Part shown: one piece after another, positions 33,351 through 46,408 of the stretch | How the letters are laid out: each line of letters opens with the position of its first letter | How positions within the stretch are numbered: position 1 is the stretch's first letter | Assembly (NCBI GenBank): GCA_016946835.1 | Contig: JACVTC010000075.1 | Location: 124,001-188,000 of the forward strand | Length of the DNA stretch: 64,000 nucleotides | Reading direction: 5' to 3' | Source: Neocallimastix lanati (nom. inval.) | Taxonomy: Eukaryota > Neocallimastigomycota > Neocallimastigomycetes > Neocallimastigales > Neocallimastigaceae | The notes under the pieces: generated by a model | Told to the model about the DNA's origin: nothing | The model's database searches: none | The model's input: the letters and a program-made list of their open reading frames with translations, nothing else | Made by a program: the position numbers and the translations under genes

Positions 33351-34080
33351 CTTAATAGAGATATCTTCTTATTTGAAATCGTTATTTTCTACTTTTTAAA
33401 TAAAAATTTTAATTAAAATTATATTAATATACTCTAAATTTTTTAATTTTATTTTTAATATTTTATTTCATTTTAATTATTTATTAAATTTATTTATTAT
33501 AATTTATTTATTATAATTTATTTATTATAATTTATTTTATATTTAGTTTTTATTTATTTTTTTTATTACTTATTTCTTTATTACCTAACTTTTTAATTAA
33601 TTATTTATTTGGTTTATTATTTTTTATTATTATTTATTTTTATTATTATTTATTTTTATTATTATTTATTATTTATTTTTTATTATTTATTATTATTTAT
33701 TATTTATTATTGTTTATTATTTATTATTTATTATTGTTTATTATTTATTATTTATTATTTATTATTTATTATTTATTATTTATTATTATCTATTTTTTTT
33801 TATTTATTTATTTATTTTTAATTATTTTATTTTGGTATTTTACTATTAACTTTATATATATTTTATTCGTATAATTTTCCTTTTAATCTTATAAATATAT
33901 TTTACCATTAATTTTAAATAAATTTATTGTTTTTTTTTTTTTTTTTTTTTTATTATTATTGTTTCTTTAAAAATAGTTATTTATATTTTGTTTTTCTATA
34001 TAAAATATTATTATATTCTCTAATATATATATATATCATTTTTTTAACTAATATATAAACTTAAAGCCCTTATATATTAT
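33351..34080. repeat. (TTA)n/(TTTA)n-rich stretch
   Basis: 33480-33840 is nearly pure TTATT/TTTA repeat. The frame through it is a low-complexity artefact. The rest is AT-rich with a poly(T) run near 33930. Confidence 0.7.
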
Positions 34081-34817
34081 TTAATATTTAATATATTTTT
34101 TTTTATTTGAACAACAATGTTTTTTTATATAAATACAAAATAAAATTGAAATAACAATTATAAAAAACAACGTTAAACAAAAATATAGTAAAAACATATT
34201 GAATTTTTTTCCTACTAAATCGAAATATTTTAGATTATCTTTGCATATATTTAAATCCGGATGACAATCTAAATAAATTGCACATTCCCCTTCATTGCAA
34301 TATTCATTTAACCCCTTACCACAACCATCCAATTGACAATAATAAATTGGATAATTTATATCTGATATACATACTTTATTTTTACATTTCTTTGAAAAAC
34401 ATTCAGTGTCATAGTCACATATTTCTTCAACATAAGTATTATTTATAATATCAGGCTTTTCAATGTCTTTTTCGTAAAATGTTGTTAGTATTAATCTTTG
34501 TTTCTTCAAATTTTCCCACAATTCCTCGTCATCTCTAACGGATTCATCATGTACAGGATAGACAACCCTAGCACCAAGTTCTTCAACTTTATAACAATAT
34601 TCTTTGTTACAGATACAGAATTCATTGCAGATTTTTTTAAATTGCTCTCTACAAATACATATTTAATTTAATGAGTATAATTAAATTAATTTTTTTTATA
34701 TAATACCTATAATATAGTATAGATAAATAATATTTACTTATTGGATTGATTTATTTGATATAATTCATTATATGAATATTGCGTCTTATTATAATAATAA
34801 TGCGAATCTAATTCCAT
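34081..34817 (-). CDS. Cys-rich single-pass membrane protein, one intron
   Basis: Exon 1 is 34738-34817 (ATG at 34817, MELDSHYYYNKTQYS) and exon 2 is 34081-34648; joined they give 215 codons. The 89-bp intron 34649-34737 starts GTAAAT and ends TTTGTAG, and joining keeps the phase (SNK-EQFKKIC). About sixteen Cys lie in the extracellular-type region (KKICNEFCICNKEYC, EICDYDTECFSKKC, YYCQLDGCGKGLNEYC, EGECAIYLDC). A membrane helix follows at about residues 176-201 (FLLYFCLTLFFIIVISILFC) and then a short basic tail (KKHCCSNKKKYIKY). The topology suggests a surface protein, but no N-terminal signal peptide is seen, so a further upstream exon is possible. The family was not recognised. Confidence 0.6.
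34649..34737 (-). other. Spliceosomal intron
   Basis: GT...AG, 89 bp, with ATTAAATTAAAT-type AT-rich sequence before the acceptor TTTGTAG. The reading phase is open on both sides only if it is removed. Confidence 0.6.
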
Positions 34818-35403
34818 TTTAAATTTTTTATTGACAATAAAAATTAAGGAAATAAAACTTTTGAATTTTTAATATTTAAGAAAATTAAAAAAAACATTAA
34901 ATTGTAATAAATTTTATTTATACTACTTTAATTATTTAAATTTAAAAAACAAATGTTAATTGTATTAAAACTCATATATATTAAATTATATTACATTATA
35001 TTAAATTATATTATATTATATTATATTATATAATATATCATTAATTATAGTCCTATTTTCTGGAATTACGCCATTTTCATTCTCAAATGAATTAATTCCA
35101 ATGATATAAAATGAAAATAAAAACTTTACATAAAAATAAATTAAAAAGCATTAAATTTGAGGGTGATGCATTTCGGAATGTGACTTTTAAAAAATTTTAT
35201 ATAAATTTTCAATTTGGAATGTGGCTTATATTATTTTTTATAAATTTTTATTTATGAATATAATATTTAAAACATTAAAATAAAATGGCACATATAATTT
35301 CATTGAAAAAAAATTATTAAAAATATTTAAAATATATTTCAGATATATTTCAAAAAAAATTGATGATTTACAAATATATTTAATTCGCCATATTTTGAAA
35401 TTT

Positions 35404-35434
<31 letters not shown>

Positions 35435-36805
35435 TATACTTATCTATATTAAATTATTATTTGTATTTTAATTTATCTATATAATATACCATATATTCAT
35501 ATCATATTACGTCTCAACAACTTAAACTATTATTAAATATTCATATACATACCTATAAACGTATCACCTACTTACTATATAGTATATCACTCTATAGATC
35601 ATATTATATACTAAATATATAATATAAAACAAATATGTGTAGGTACCATATTTGTATATTTAATATTGATTATTAAATTATTAAATTTGTATCTTTTTTG
35701 ATAATAATTATTTTTTTTTTTTTTTTTTTTTTTTTTATTTATTTATTTATAGCTGCAATTATTGCGAACTTTTAACTTTATTTATTTATTTATTTATTAA
35801 TTACATGAATATTTATTTAAGTAAAATAAAAAAAAAAAAAAAAAAAAACACAGAATTAATAAAAAAAAAAAAAAAAAAATAACGAACGATTATCATCAGA
35901 ACCAATAGAAAGCTGTTAATTAGTACACCTGATATAAGGGCTATTCCTTTTCCATCTTCCATCAACCCTCCATGGACCTGGAAAAAAAAACAGTTCACAT
36001 CATTAGGGAACTAAACATGAAATAAATTATATTTTTTTTTTTTTTTTACTAAAAATTTTGAAAAATAAATTTCATTGTTAAGGGAGTAATTATTAATTAA
36101 AAATGATTTAGATAAAATAAACTGTAATAATTAATAGATTAATTTCTTAAAATATAAATGTTTCCAATAGAAAATAAATAATTGTTGAGAGTGGTGATTT
36201 CTATTCTAAGTCAGGTTATAATAATATTATAATAAATAAATAAAATAAAAGAGTACAATTTTTTCTTAACTACAATAAAAATTGTTTCATCGTTATTAAT
36301 TAAATTTCTAAAAACAAAAAAAAAATTAATTTAATTCTTTGCATTTTTATTTCAACTTTTTTTTTATTTTTATTTCAATTTTTTTTTTTTATTTTTTTTA
36401 TTTTTATTTTAATTTTTTTTTTATTTTTATTCTAATTCTAATATAAATGAATTACTTTGATATAAATTTCTATTATAACCTCAATAATAGAAATATTTTA
36501 TATAATAAAAATTTTGGTATTTTATAAAAAAAAAAATAAAAAAAAAAAAATATCATTAATTTTATTTTTATGAGTACTATTTTAAAGAAAAATAATTTTT
36601 TTTTCTTTTTTTTTTTTTTTTTTTATTTTTGTTTTCTCTTATATTATTGGAAATAAAATAAAAATTTTATTAAGATTCCTTCTCTCTAGGGTAAAAATCT
36701 TATTTATTATATTAATTGCTTTTTACTAATATCAATAGAAAAACTATTGTTTAGGAAAAGTGAAATGATTTTTTTTTTTTTTTTTATTTTTTTTAATTTC
36801 AATTT
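34818..36805. other. AT-rich intergenic stretch
   Basis: No supported gene. It contains a GTGCATTTCG/AATGTGGC-type block at 35165-35400 (see the MITE-like family), several long T tracts, and a small GC-richer patch at 35880-36000 (minus frame GPWRVDGRWKRNSPYIRC) that could be a gene fragment but is too short to name. Confidence 0.5.
35165..35400. mobile_element. Possible MITE-like element, diverged
   Basis: Left end GATGCATTTCGGAATGTGAC, right end CGCCATATTTTGAAAT, imperfect inverted ends related to the 57-kb element. About 235 bp with no coding sequence. Confidence 0.35.
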
Positions 36806-39697
36806 TTATTCATTTTGTATAAGAATTTCATAATCATTCGATCTATATTCTGTGTTATTATAAGCAAAATTACCATGATTAAGTTCGCTTAAATTAATTT
36901 TACCCAAATAATAATTATTCTCATATTTACATTTAGCTATTCCTAATTTATCACCATTTTTTTCATATCCACCTGTAACAATATTATAATCAGAAATATT
37001 TCTTTTATTAATTTTTTTCCATGACAAATAACCAGAAGGAGCAACTAAAACTTCAAAATTACGAGTATATCTACGTATTTCACCTCCATAAGTAATAAAA
37101 AGTTTCATATCCGAAGTGGTGACATCTACATAACCACAATGAACACCATTATTGTAGGAAATACGGCCAACGATAAATATTTTTCCATTTGGATTATCTT
37201 TTATAAAGATCGCTCCATTCGGAATTTTATCATTCCATTTTATCCATTGCATACTTTGGACAGATGGAACTGGATCAGCTTCAGTCTTAGCTTGTCCATC
37301 TGTATAAATAAGAACTTCAAAATCAACGCATTCCACTTCTTTATCATTGATTCCAAAATTACCATGATGTAATTGATCCAAATTTACCTTACCAAAGTAA
37401 TACTTATTATTATATTCACATTTAGCCACACCCAATTCAGCACCATTACTTTCATTTCCACCAATGATCATTTGATCAGCATATTCCGATTTATTATTCA
37501 GGTTAATTTTTTTCCATTCAAAATGATTTGAAGCGCCAGTTAAAATTTCAAAATTATCATTATAGATTAATTCCTTTCCACCATAAGAAATGGTTAATTT
37601 TTTTGAATCAACATCTACATAACCACAGTGAATACCTCTGCTGTATTTGGTACGACCGACGACCAATGTTTTACCGTCTGAATTTTTTATAGAAACGGCA
37701 TCCTCTGGAATAGTACCATCCCATTTTATCCACTTAGCATCTTTTGTGAATGGAATTGGTTCAGGGTCAATTAGTTCATCTGTATAAATAAGAACTTCAA
37801 AATCAAGGCATTCCACTTCTTTATCATTGATTCCAAAATTACCGTGATGTAATTGATCCAAATTTACCTTACCAAAGTAATACTTATTATTATATTTACA
37901 TTTAGCCACACCCAATTCAGCACCATTACTTTCATTTCCACCAATGACAATTTGATCAGCATATTTCGATTTATTATCCATGTCAATTTTTTTCCATTCA
38001 AAACGATTAGAAGCGCCAGTTAAAATTTCAAAATCATCATCATCGATGAATTTCTTTCCACCATAAGAAATGGTTAATTCTTTTGAATCAAGATCCACAT
38101 AACCACAGTGAATACCGCTTCTGTATTTAGTACGACCGACGACCAATGTTTTACCATCTGAATTTTTCACAGAAACTGCATCCTTTGGAATAGTACCATC
38201 CCACTTTATCCATTCCATATTTTTAACGGGTTCATCTGAATAAATAAGAACTTCATAATCATAGGAATAATATTCAAAGGAGTTATATTCCCTGGAATGG
38301 TGATTATAAATAGCACGGTCAAATTTACTTAAATTAAGTTCACCAAAGAAATAACTGTCGCCATATCTACATTTAGCTATACCTATGTCAAAACCATCCC
38401 CACCTTTTCCAGCAACCACAACATGATGACCTTTTTTAAGAAGAGTATTTTTGCTCATTTTTTTCCAGTAGAAATGATCAGAAGGACCAACCAAGATTTC
38501 AAAGTTATTTTTATGTCCAAGTGAGTATACACCACTAGGAATATTTAACTGTTTTTTACTTAAATCTACAGTACCACATTTATAACCAACTAAATATTTA
38601 ATACGACCAACTAAAAATGTTTTTCCATCTGGATTTTCTATAGAAACTGCATCCTCTGGAACAGTGCCATCCCATTCTATCCATTGCATATTTCTAATAA
38701 TAGTTTCAGCCGGTACATTTTTATAAATAAGAACCTTAAAATCAAGGCATTCCACTTCTTTATTATTGATTCCAAAATTACCGTGATGTAATTGATCCAA
38801 ATTTACCTTACCAAAGTAATAGCTATCATTATATTTACATTTAGCCACACCTAGTTTGACCCCATTACTTTCATTTCCACCAATGACAATTTGATCAGCA
38901 TATTCCGATTTATTATCCATGTCAATTTTTTTCCATCCAAAACGATTTGAAGCGCCAGTTAAAATTTCAAAATTATCGTCATAGATTAATTCCCTATCAC
39001 CATAAGAAATAATTAGCTGCTTTGAATCGACATCTACATAACCACAATGGATACCTTCATTGTAATTGGTACGACCAACTAAAAATGTTTTACCATCTGA
39101 ATTTTTGATAGAAACTGCATCCTCTGGAACCGAACCATCCCATTTTATCCATTGCATAGGATGAACGGATGGAACTGGTTCAGTAGTATCGGTTTTACGT
39201 GGTGGATAGTAGAATTTTTCTCCTGAAGCATTAGTAATAACAACATCATAAGTAAATGGTACATTTAAATCAGCATATTCATTAGTATTATGATAAGCAT
39301 CAGTAGACTCAAAAGTCATTGTAGATTGACCTCGAACGGAGCTTTCTTCTCCCAATTTATATATTTCTTTATCCTCCGTATTATAAACTCTAAATACGGC
39401 ATCATCACCAAGTATTCCATATTTAATGTTTCTACTTATAGTATTAGTATCTTCGTTTCGACCTATTGGAGATAAATATTTAAATTCTTGATGGCCAAGT
39501 TTGCTATATGTAAGGTAAAGTCCAATCTCATCAAGGCCAAATTTAAACTCAACTAATTCAGCTTTACCATAGAAAAAATCATCATTATTCATAGTATTAT
39601 TAGATGATGAATCTAATTTGGTAATCTCTTTAGCAGCAACCAATGCTTCTATTAACAAAGCTAGTATTAATAATACTTTGGAAAACTTTATTTTCAT
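36806..39697 (-). CDS. Secreted DM9 (DUF3421) repeat protein, five repeats, 963 aa
   Basis: Intact frame. The signal peptide covers residues 1-21 (KVLLILALLIEALVAA). Residues ~40-175 form a distinct N-terminal domain (GLDEIGLYLTYSKLGHQEF, RNIKYGILGDDAVFRVYN, SSVRGQSTMTFES), shared with the paralogue and not recognised. From about residue 181 come five units of ~155 residues, each with a WIKWDG..P.DAVSI start, a DGKTFLVGRTNYNEGIHCGY core, YGG.E....NFEIL, then a second half-unit ending KLGVAKCKYNDSYYFGKVNL. This G..VGR...G..CG...EIL pattern is the DM9 repeat. DM9 proteins in molluscs bind mannose, so a secreted carbohydrate-binding role is plausible but inferred. Unit 3 is the most diverged. 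Confidence 0.92.
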   Translation of the reverse strand: MKIKFSKVLLILALLIEALVAAKEITKLDSSSNNTMNNDDFFYGKAELVEFKFGLDEIGLYLTYSKLGHQEFKYLSPIGRNEDTNTISRNIKYGILGDDAVFRVYNTEDKEIYKLGEESSVRGQSTMTFESTDAYHNTNEYADLNVPFTYDVVITNASGEKFYYPPRKTDTTEPVPSVHPMQWIKWDGSVPEDAVSIKNSDGKTFLVGRTNYNEGIHCGYVDVDSKQLIISYGDRELIYDDNFEILTGASNRFGWKKIDMDNKSEYADQIVIGGNESNGVKLGVAKCKYNDSYYFGKVNLDQLHHGNFGINNKEVECLDFKVLIYKNVPAETIIRNMQWIEWDGTVPEDAVSIENPDGKTFLVGRIKYLVGYKCGTVDLSKKQLNIPSGVYSLGHKNNFEILVGPSDHFYWKKMSKNTLLKKGHHVVVAGKGGDGFDIGIAKCRYGDSYFFGELNLSKFDRAIYNHHSREYNSFEYYSYDYEVLIYSDEPVKNMEWIKWDGTIPKDAVSVKNSDGKTLVVGRTKYRSGIHCGYVDLDSKELTISYGGKKFIDDDDFEILTGASNRFEWKKIDMDNKSKYADQIVIGGNESNGAELGVAKCKYNNKYYFGKVNLDQLHHGNFGINDKEVECLDFEVLIYTDELIDPEPIPFTKDAKWIKWDGTIPEDAVSIKNSDGKTLVVGRTKYSRGIHCGYVDVDSKKLTISYGGKELIYNDNFEILTGASNHFEWKKINLNNKSEYADQMIIGGNESNGAELGVAKCEYNNKYYFGKVNLDQLHHGNFGINDKEVECVDFEVLIYTDGQAKTEADPVPSVQSMQWIKWNDKIPNGAIFIKDNPNGKIFIVGRISYNNGVHCGYVDVTTSDMKLFITYGGEIRRYTRNFEVLVAPSGYLSWKKINKRNISDYNIVTGGYEKNGDKLGIAKCKYENNYYLGKINLSELNHGNFAYNNTEYRSNDYEILIQNE

Positions 39698-40264
39698 ATT
39701 TTATTTCTTTATAGTAATATATAATGTATTCTTATTTGTCTAATTTTTATTTTTTTTTTTTTATTTTTTATTTTTTAATTTCAATTTATAATTTTTTATT
39801 TTTTATTTTTTATTTTTTAATTTCAATTAATTATTATTTATTTTTTATTTTTTTAATTTCAACTTATTATTTTTTATTTTTTAATTTCAACTTATTATTT
39901 TTTATTTTTTAATTTCATATTATTTTTTATTTTATTTTTCTTATTTTTATTTTTTTAGTTCTGGTTAAGAATTTCAAATCTATTACACTTTTTTTTTTTT
40001 TTTTAAGAAAAAAAAAAATAAAAAAAAAAAAAAAAAAAATAAAAAATAAAAAATTTATTTTCTTTATGTTGTAATGATTTTAATTTAATTCAAAATATTT
40101 AAATATAATATATTTGAATATACAATAATATATTTGAAAATATTATTTAAATTTAAATCAAATCCTTCTTTCTAAATATATTTAAAAGAATAAAAAAATA
40201 AAAATAAAAATAAAAAAAAAAAAAGATTTAATATTTTAAATTTTTAACTTTTCACAAAAAATTA

Positions 40265-40407
40265 TTTTTTCAATTTTTTATTATTATTTTGCTTAACATC
40301 AAAAAAAAAAAAAAAAAAAAAAAAACAATTCAAAAAATTATTTAAAATGTTTTTTTTGATGTTTTTTTTGATGTTAAGCAAAATAATAATAAAAAAAAAT
40401 TAAAAAG
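40265..40407. repeat. Inverted repeat, about 44-bp arms
   Basis: Left arm 40265-40308 includes TTATTATTTTGCTTAACATC. Right arm 40362-40407 includes GATGTTAAGCAAAATAATAA. The arms are nearly perfect complements around a poly(A)-containing loop; GATG is repeated just before the right arm. Confidence 0.75.
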
Positions 40408-40757
40408 TTTTTAATTGATTAGGAAATCAAATGAAAATAAAAACTTTAATTATTAATAAATTATTTTGTTATTGGGACATAAAAATAAATTAATTAAATC
40501 ACATGATTCATCCGTGAATGCTTAATAACAAAATGAAAGATGAAAAGTTTTAACTTATTTAATAATCATTGAAAAAACTATTGAAATTTATAATCATTTC
40601 TTAATAATAGTTTTTTATATTATTAATTAATAATCATTTCTTAATAATAGTATTTTTATATTATTAATTATTCATTATTCATAATAAATATATATTATTA
40701 ATTATTCATTATTCATAATAAATATATATTATTAATAAATATATATTAATTATTAGC

Positions 40758-40869
40758 ACATAAAAGTCTCATATATCAATGAATTCATCATATGATTTAT
40801 TACACGTGTATGCATAAAAAATAACATTAAATCATATGATTGTAAAATTGATATGAGGGGCTTTTATGT
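40758..40869. repeat. 42-bp inverted repeat with a CACGTG loop
   Basis: Left arm 40758-40799 (ACATAAAAG...CATATGATTTA) and right arm 40828-40869 (TAAATCATATGAT...CTTTTATGT) have equal length and are complementary over most positions. The 28-nt loop contains the palindrome ACACGTGT. Confidence 0.8.
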
Positions 40870-43800
40870 ACTACTAATTTTTAATAGTATTGTTATATTT
40901 AAATTAACCTTTATTAATATATTTCAATTTATAAACCCAATTAATCCGGCTCTTCTCAAATTACAATATTAGGAAATCTTTATAATAATTTAAAAATATT
41001 AATAATAATAATATATTTAAAATATAATCTATCGAAGTATAGTATAGTATAATATATAATAAATATATATTAGAAATAACTATATAATTCTTAGAATGAA
41101 AATAAGAATAATAAACTTAAATATATAAGAATACAATTATATAATAAATATGAATATAATAAATAATATCAATTATATATATATATTAAATTATAATAAT
41201 AATAACAATATCTATTTCATTATATTATAATATATAGAAGAATTATGTATTTTTAATATAAACTTTAAAATAATTATAATAAAAATAACCATATCTATTT
41301 CATTATAATAGATATTTAATTTAATATATTTAATATATTTAATATTATAATGAATAATATATATATAAATATTGAATAATATATGAATAAGAAATTATTT
41401 TAAATATTATTATTGACAGAAGAGATATAAATTTTAATATTTAATAATTATTATTAAATATACAGAATATGTTGCTACACCTATTTGTTATATATCAAGA
41501 TCGATGTAATATCATAAATACATGAAATGAATGTCAACATAAATTTTTTGTTAAATAATATTTAAATTGAAGGTTTTATTTTATTTTTATTAATTTATTT
41601 TAATTAGTTTATTTTATTATATTTTTTTTATATTTTTAAAGTATTATAATTATTTTATTACTTATGTTATACTTATTTATAATATTAAACTGAAATAACT
41701 AATTCTTATTTATTTTAATATAGTTTATAATTAAAGAATATTATATAAAAGAATACTTTTTTTTTTTATATTTTTTCTTTGTTTTTGGCTGTTTGCCTTT
41801 TAACTTTTTCAATATTATATATTTATTTTTATTATATTACTAAATAATGATCAATTAAGTTAAATGGAATAATTATGTAATAATGATATCATTCCATAAT
41901 TCAATACATAATAAATATTTTTTTTTAATCCATAATTCAATACATAATAAATATTTTTTTATTTTAATTCCAAAAAATTCAATACATAATAAATAATTTT
42001 TTTTTTTTTAATAAATTTACCTTCTAAATAAGAGCTGATTCAAAAGAACCGATGATGATGTACAGAATACAAATAAAAATTTTAATTAATATAAAAATTA
42101 ATTGTACACATAAAAATATTAAAAAATTATGTTTTATACTTTCACTAGCCACAAATATAATAATTTATCAATTTGCAATTAACATAGATATATATAATTT
42201 ATGACTTATTAATTAACTTAATAGTCAAGTTCAACAATTTGGAATAATTTTTATTGTGGATTTAAATATATATATTTGTGGCTAAAAACAAGTTATAACA
42301 ATCAATTTCTTAATCATTTAAATTTTTATTAATGAAAAATATAGTAAAGACAAAATAATATTATTAACACACAAAGGTTTTAACTTTTTCTTTTTTTTTT
42401 TTTTTTATTAAATAACTATTATGAAAAGTATCGAAATTCTTGAAATTAATTTATTTTTTTTAAGAAGTTTCATTTTAAATTAAAAGTTTTTTATCTAAAA
42501 CTTTATTTCATTATTATAAAACAGTAGGGACTAAATGATATGAAATAGAAATAAAAACTCTAATTAATAATAAATTTATGTTAATAAGAAATGGTGTAAA
42601 ATCATAAATTTATGTATTAATCTAGTTTTTATTGTATTTCTTATTAGAAATTAATTTATATATTTTTATTATTTAATTAAATAATTAATGAAAGTAAACT
42701 TAATATTTATTTATTATTTTAATATAGGAAAACTTTATTATAGTAAATAATTATAAAAGAGAAAAATATTTAGAAATAGTTTTATTTCTTTGTCCAAGAA
42801 TAAGAAATAGTAGATGATAGTAATTCTTGAGATCAAAATATGAAAATAAATATTAATTTTAGGAATAAATGTTAGTTTTACATTTTAAATAATGATAAGT
42901 AAATGTAATTCTTTTAAATAAATCTAATTTAAATAAAATAATTTTTATAAAACATATAAATTATATCCCCCAAATAAAGAATAAACCTTAAAAGAACCTT
43001 AATATTCCCATGTCTTGAGGGGGCGGAAATAAAAAAAAAATTATTATAAAAAAAAATTTAAAAATTTAATCTATTAATTCATTGGTTAATTTTAATTAAA
43101 AATAGACCAATGAATTAAAATAAAAAAAAGGAATAAATATAAAATGAGATATAATAAAAATAAAGTTTTGTCTGTTTAACTATTTGTTTTATTTGTTTTT
43201 ATGTAAAGTTTTTTTTTTTTTTCAATTATTAAACTTTTATTTGAAATTCATTAATTAATTGAATTTATAAATGAAAAGTGGCTTGAATAAATATTTACTA
43301 AATTTTTATTAAAAAATTTCTAATGGCGTATTAGTAAATAATACATATAATACTGCCTTTTATTACATTACATTAATATTAATATATCAATATTAATTTT
43401 TATTTTTTATTTTTTTAAAAAAAAAAAAAGCATTAATAGAAAAATTGAAATAATGCATTTGGAAAACAAAGAAAACCATCAAATTCTAAAATGAAATATT
43501 TTTAGAATATTTAATAATTAATAATTTTTTTTTTATATTTTGTTCTTTATTTTTTTTCTTTTGAGTGGTACAAAATTTTTTAAATTAATTAAAAAGAAAA
43601 TTCTAATTATGATATAATATATTATACAATGTATTATACAATGTATTATACAATGAATTATACAATATACATTATATATTTTTATTCATCCATTATAAAC
43701 ATATATTAATATTTTATTATACACTGTATTATAAATATATTTAAATGAAAAATCTATAAATTTACAAATATTTAGGATAATGATATTATATCAATTTATA

Positions 43801-44066
43801 ATTTTTATATTATATATATAAATATATATATATTTATATTATTATATATTTATTTTTATATTATTATATATTTATTTTTATATTATATATCTATTTTTAT
43901 ATTATATATATATTTTTATATTATTATGTATATATATATTATATTATTATATATGCATATAATATAAACACTTGAAATATCTTAAAATTCAAAAAATACT
44001 TTTATGTTTTAATAATAATTGGTAACTATTTTAAAGTCATAAACCACTTTTATAGTTGATTTATAT

Positions 44067-44109
<43 letters not shown>

Positions 44110-44170
44110 CTTATTTGATTTCCATTGAAATAAATAAAATATAAAATAAATATAAATGTATAAGATAAAA

Positions 44171-44171
<1 letters not shown>

Positions 44172-44231
<60 letters not shown>
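44172..44231. repeat. (TAA)n microsatellite
   Basis: About 20 perfect TAA units. Confidence 0.95.
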
Positions 44232-45067
44232 GATTATGAGAATGTCAAAACAAAGAGTTGATATAAAAAAAAAATAATAAATAAATTATCTATTTAATTA
44301 TTTAATAACTTTTTTTTTTATAAAAATTATTTAATAATATTTTAATAATAATATTTTAATAATAATTTTAATAATAATTTTAATAATAATTATTTTAATA
44401 ATAATATTTTAATAATAATTTTAATAATAATTTTAATAATAATTATTTTAATAATAATATTTTAATAATAATTTTTTTTTTTTTTAAATAAAATTATTTA
44501 ATACATTGGAATGAATCTGTATTTACTTAAATATTCATTATTATATAATTTAATAAGCTAAATAACACTCATTTTACTATTCTCTCTCTCTCTCAAACAA
44601 ATATTTGATTATTTGAAAAGAAAAATAGAAATAAAAAAAATTAATAATTAAAAATTATTTTAAATTATTTTTATTATACTTCTTATTCTAATATTTGATA
44701 TAAATTAGTTATATCTTTTACTATCATTTATTATTAGGATTAATAATTTATTTACTCTATCTATACACATACCTGCATATATATTTAATAAATAAATATA
44801 AATTATTAAATATATAAAAATCTTTTTTTTTTTTAAATTTTATTTTTTTTTTATATTATTTTATTTTATTTTTAAAATATTTATATACTTTAAAGATTTA
44901 AAAAAAAAAAAATGAAATAATAATAAAAATGACTTAAAAATAATCTATTTAAAATATAATTATAAAATAAAAATCTAATTTGTATTTTTTTTTTTTTTAT
45001 TTAATATTAAAATAAAAATATTTGAATTTAAGGTTATGTTTAAAATATATATCTATATATATATATT

Positions 45068-45099
<32 letters not shown>

Positions 45100-45280
45100 T
45101 GGTTTTATGATTTATGATTTTCTTATATTTTAACTGCCTTTAAATAATTATATTTTTTACCAGTTTTTTTTTTTTTTAAAGTAATGTATTGAGATTTTGT
45201 TTTATTTTTAAAACCATTAACTTTTGAAAGTTCTATCCCTTTTTATATTTCTAATACTTAATTGAAATAATACATCAACT

Positions 45281-45324
<44 letters not shown>

Positions 45325-46332
45325 TTATTTTGTTCTTAGCTTTTTTAATATTAAATATTTATTTTTTTGTTATCTTTTATATAAAGTATTCTTTTTTTTT
45401 TTTGTATTTTATTTTTTTTATAATAATATTTTATAGAAATTAAGTTTAATATAATGAAAGATTTATTTTTTTTTTTTTTTGTTTAGGTGTTTATATTAAT
45501 ATCATAGTATGCTGTATTTAGTAATTAACATGATAATGAATAAATTATAAATAAGCCACATCTATGATTGCGCCACTAATTAACTATATTATATTTATAA
45601 TTATTTAACGTCTCAAATATCTTAATAAATATTCAACAAAATAATTATTAAATATTTAAATTTTATTAAATATTCTAAATCAAACAAAATCAAACACATA
45701 AATAATAATAATAATAATATAGAATATATTACTAAAGTCCTAAAACTACCTTTTATTTAAAACTTTCATAAATATATTTGATATTCCACTTCAAATCTAA
45801 CTTGGTAAAAGTTAGAATTGAATAGAGAAAAGTTTTTAGAAAAAGCTTGATATAATTTAAAAAAAAATAAATATATATATATATAATTGTTATAATTTAT
45901 TGATATCCTTAATATCCTTATTGGGTTATTTTTAATTTATTTTAAATTTTAAATAATATTATAAATTAATTTTTATAATAATACAATAAAGTTTATTTTG
46001 ATTTAATTTCATTAATTTTGGTTTGAATAATCTCATTACTGTTATACTCTCCTAATTTTTATATTATTCTTTTATAAAGTTTCTCTTTTCACATTATATT
46101 TTTTTTTTTTTTTTATGTTTTAATAGGTACTATTATTATTAGAGTTTAATGAAAATGATGATATATATTTATATTGATTATTCAAATTTGTGTAAATAGT
46201 ATAAATTTGTATAACATCTTTTAAGAAAGTTTTCACTTCGAGTTTTCCTGCTATTATACATTGTTTTATTTTATAAGTTTATAACGTTTATAATTTATAT
46301 TTCAACTTATAATAATAAATCATTGTTAACTA

Positions 46333-46333
<1 letters not shown>

Positions 46334-46408
<75 letters not shown>
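46334..46408. repeat. Compound (ATT)n-(GTT)n microsatellite
   Basis: About 13 ATT units switch abruptly to about 11 GTT units, a likely point change that then spread by slippage. Confidence 0.95.

Larger units (their letters stand above)
36440..43800. repeat. Segmental duplication, copy 1
   Basis: Holds the five-repeat DM9 gene. Flanks on both sides resemble those of the second DM9 gene: downstream ATAAATGAATTACT and TCAATAATAGAAATATT (36450-36500), upstream ATTAAATAACTATTATG (42404) and AAATTCTAAAATGAAATATT (43481). The upstream flank is about 2.5 kb longer than in the other copy. Confidence 0.6.

Noticed and set aside
33609-33821. Tyr/Leu/Phe-rich ORF
   Set aside because: It is the translation of a (TTA)n/(TTTA)n repeat.
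35813-35998. 61-codon minus ORF ending in poly-Phe
   Set aside because: The second half is a homopolymer translation; the first half may be a gene scrap in another frame but is too short.
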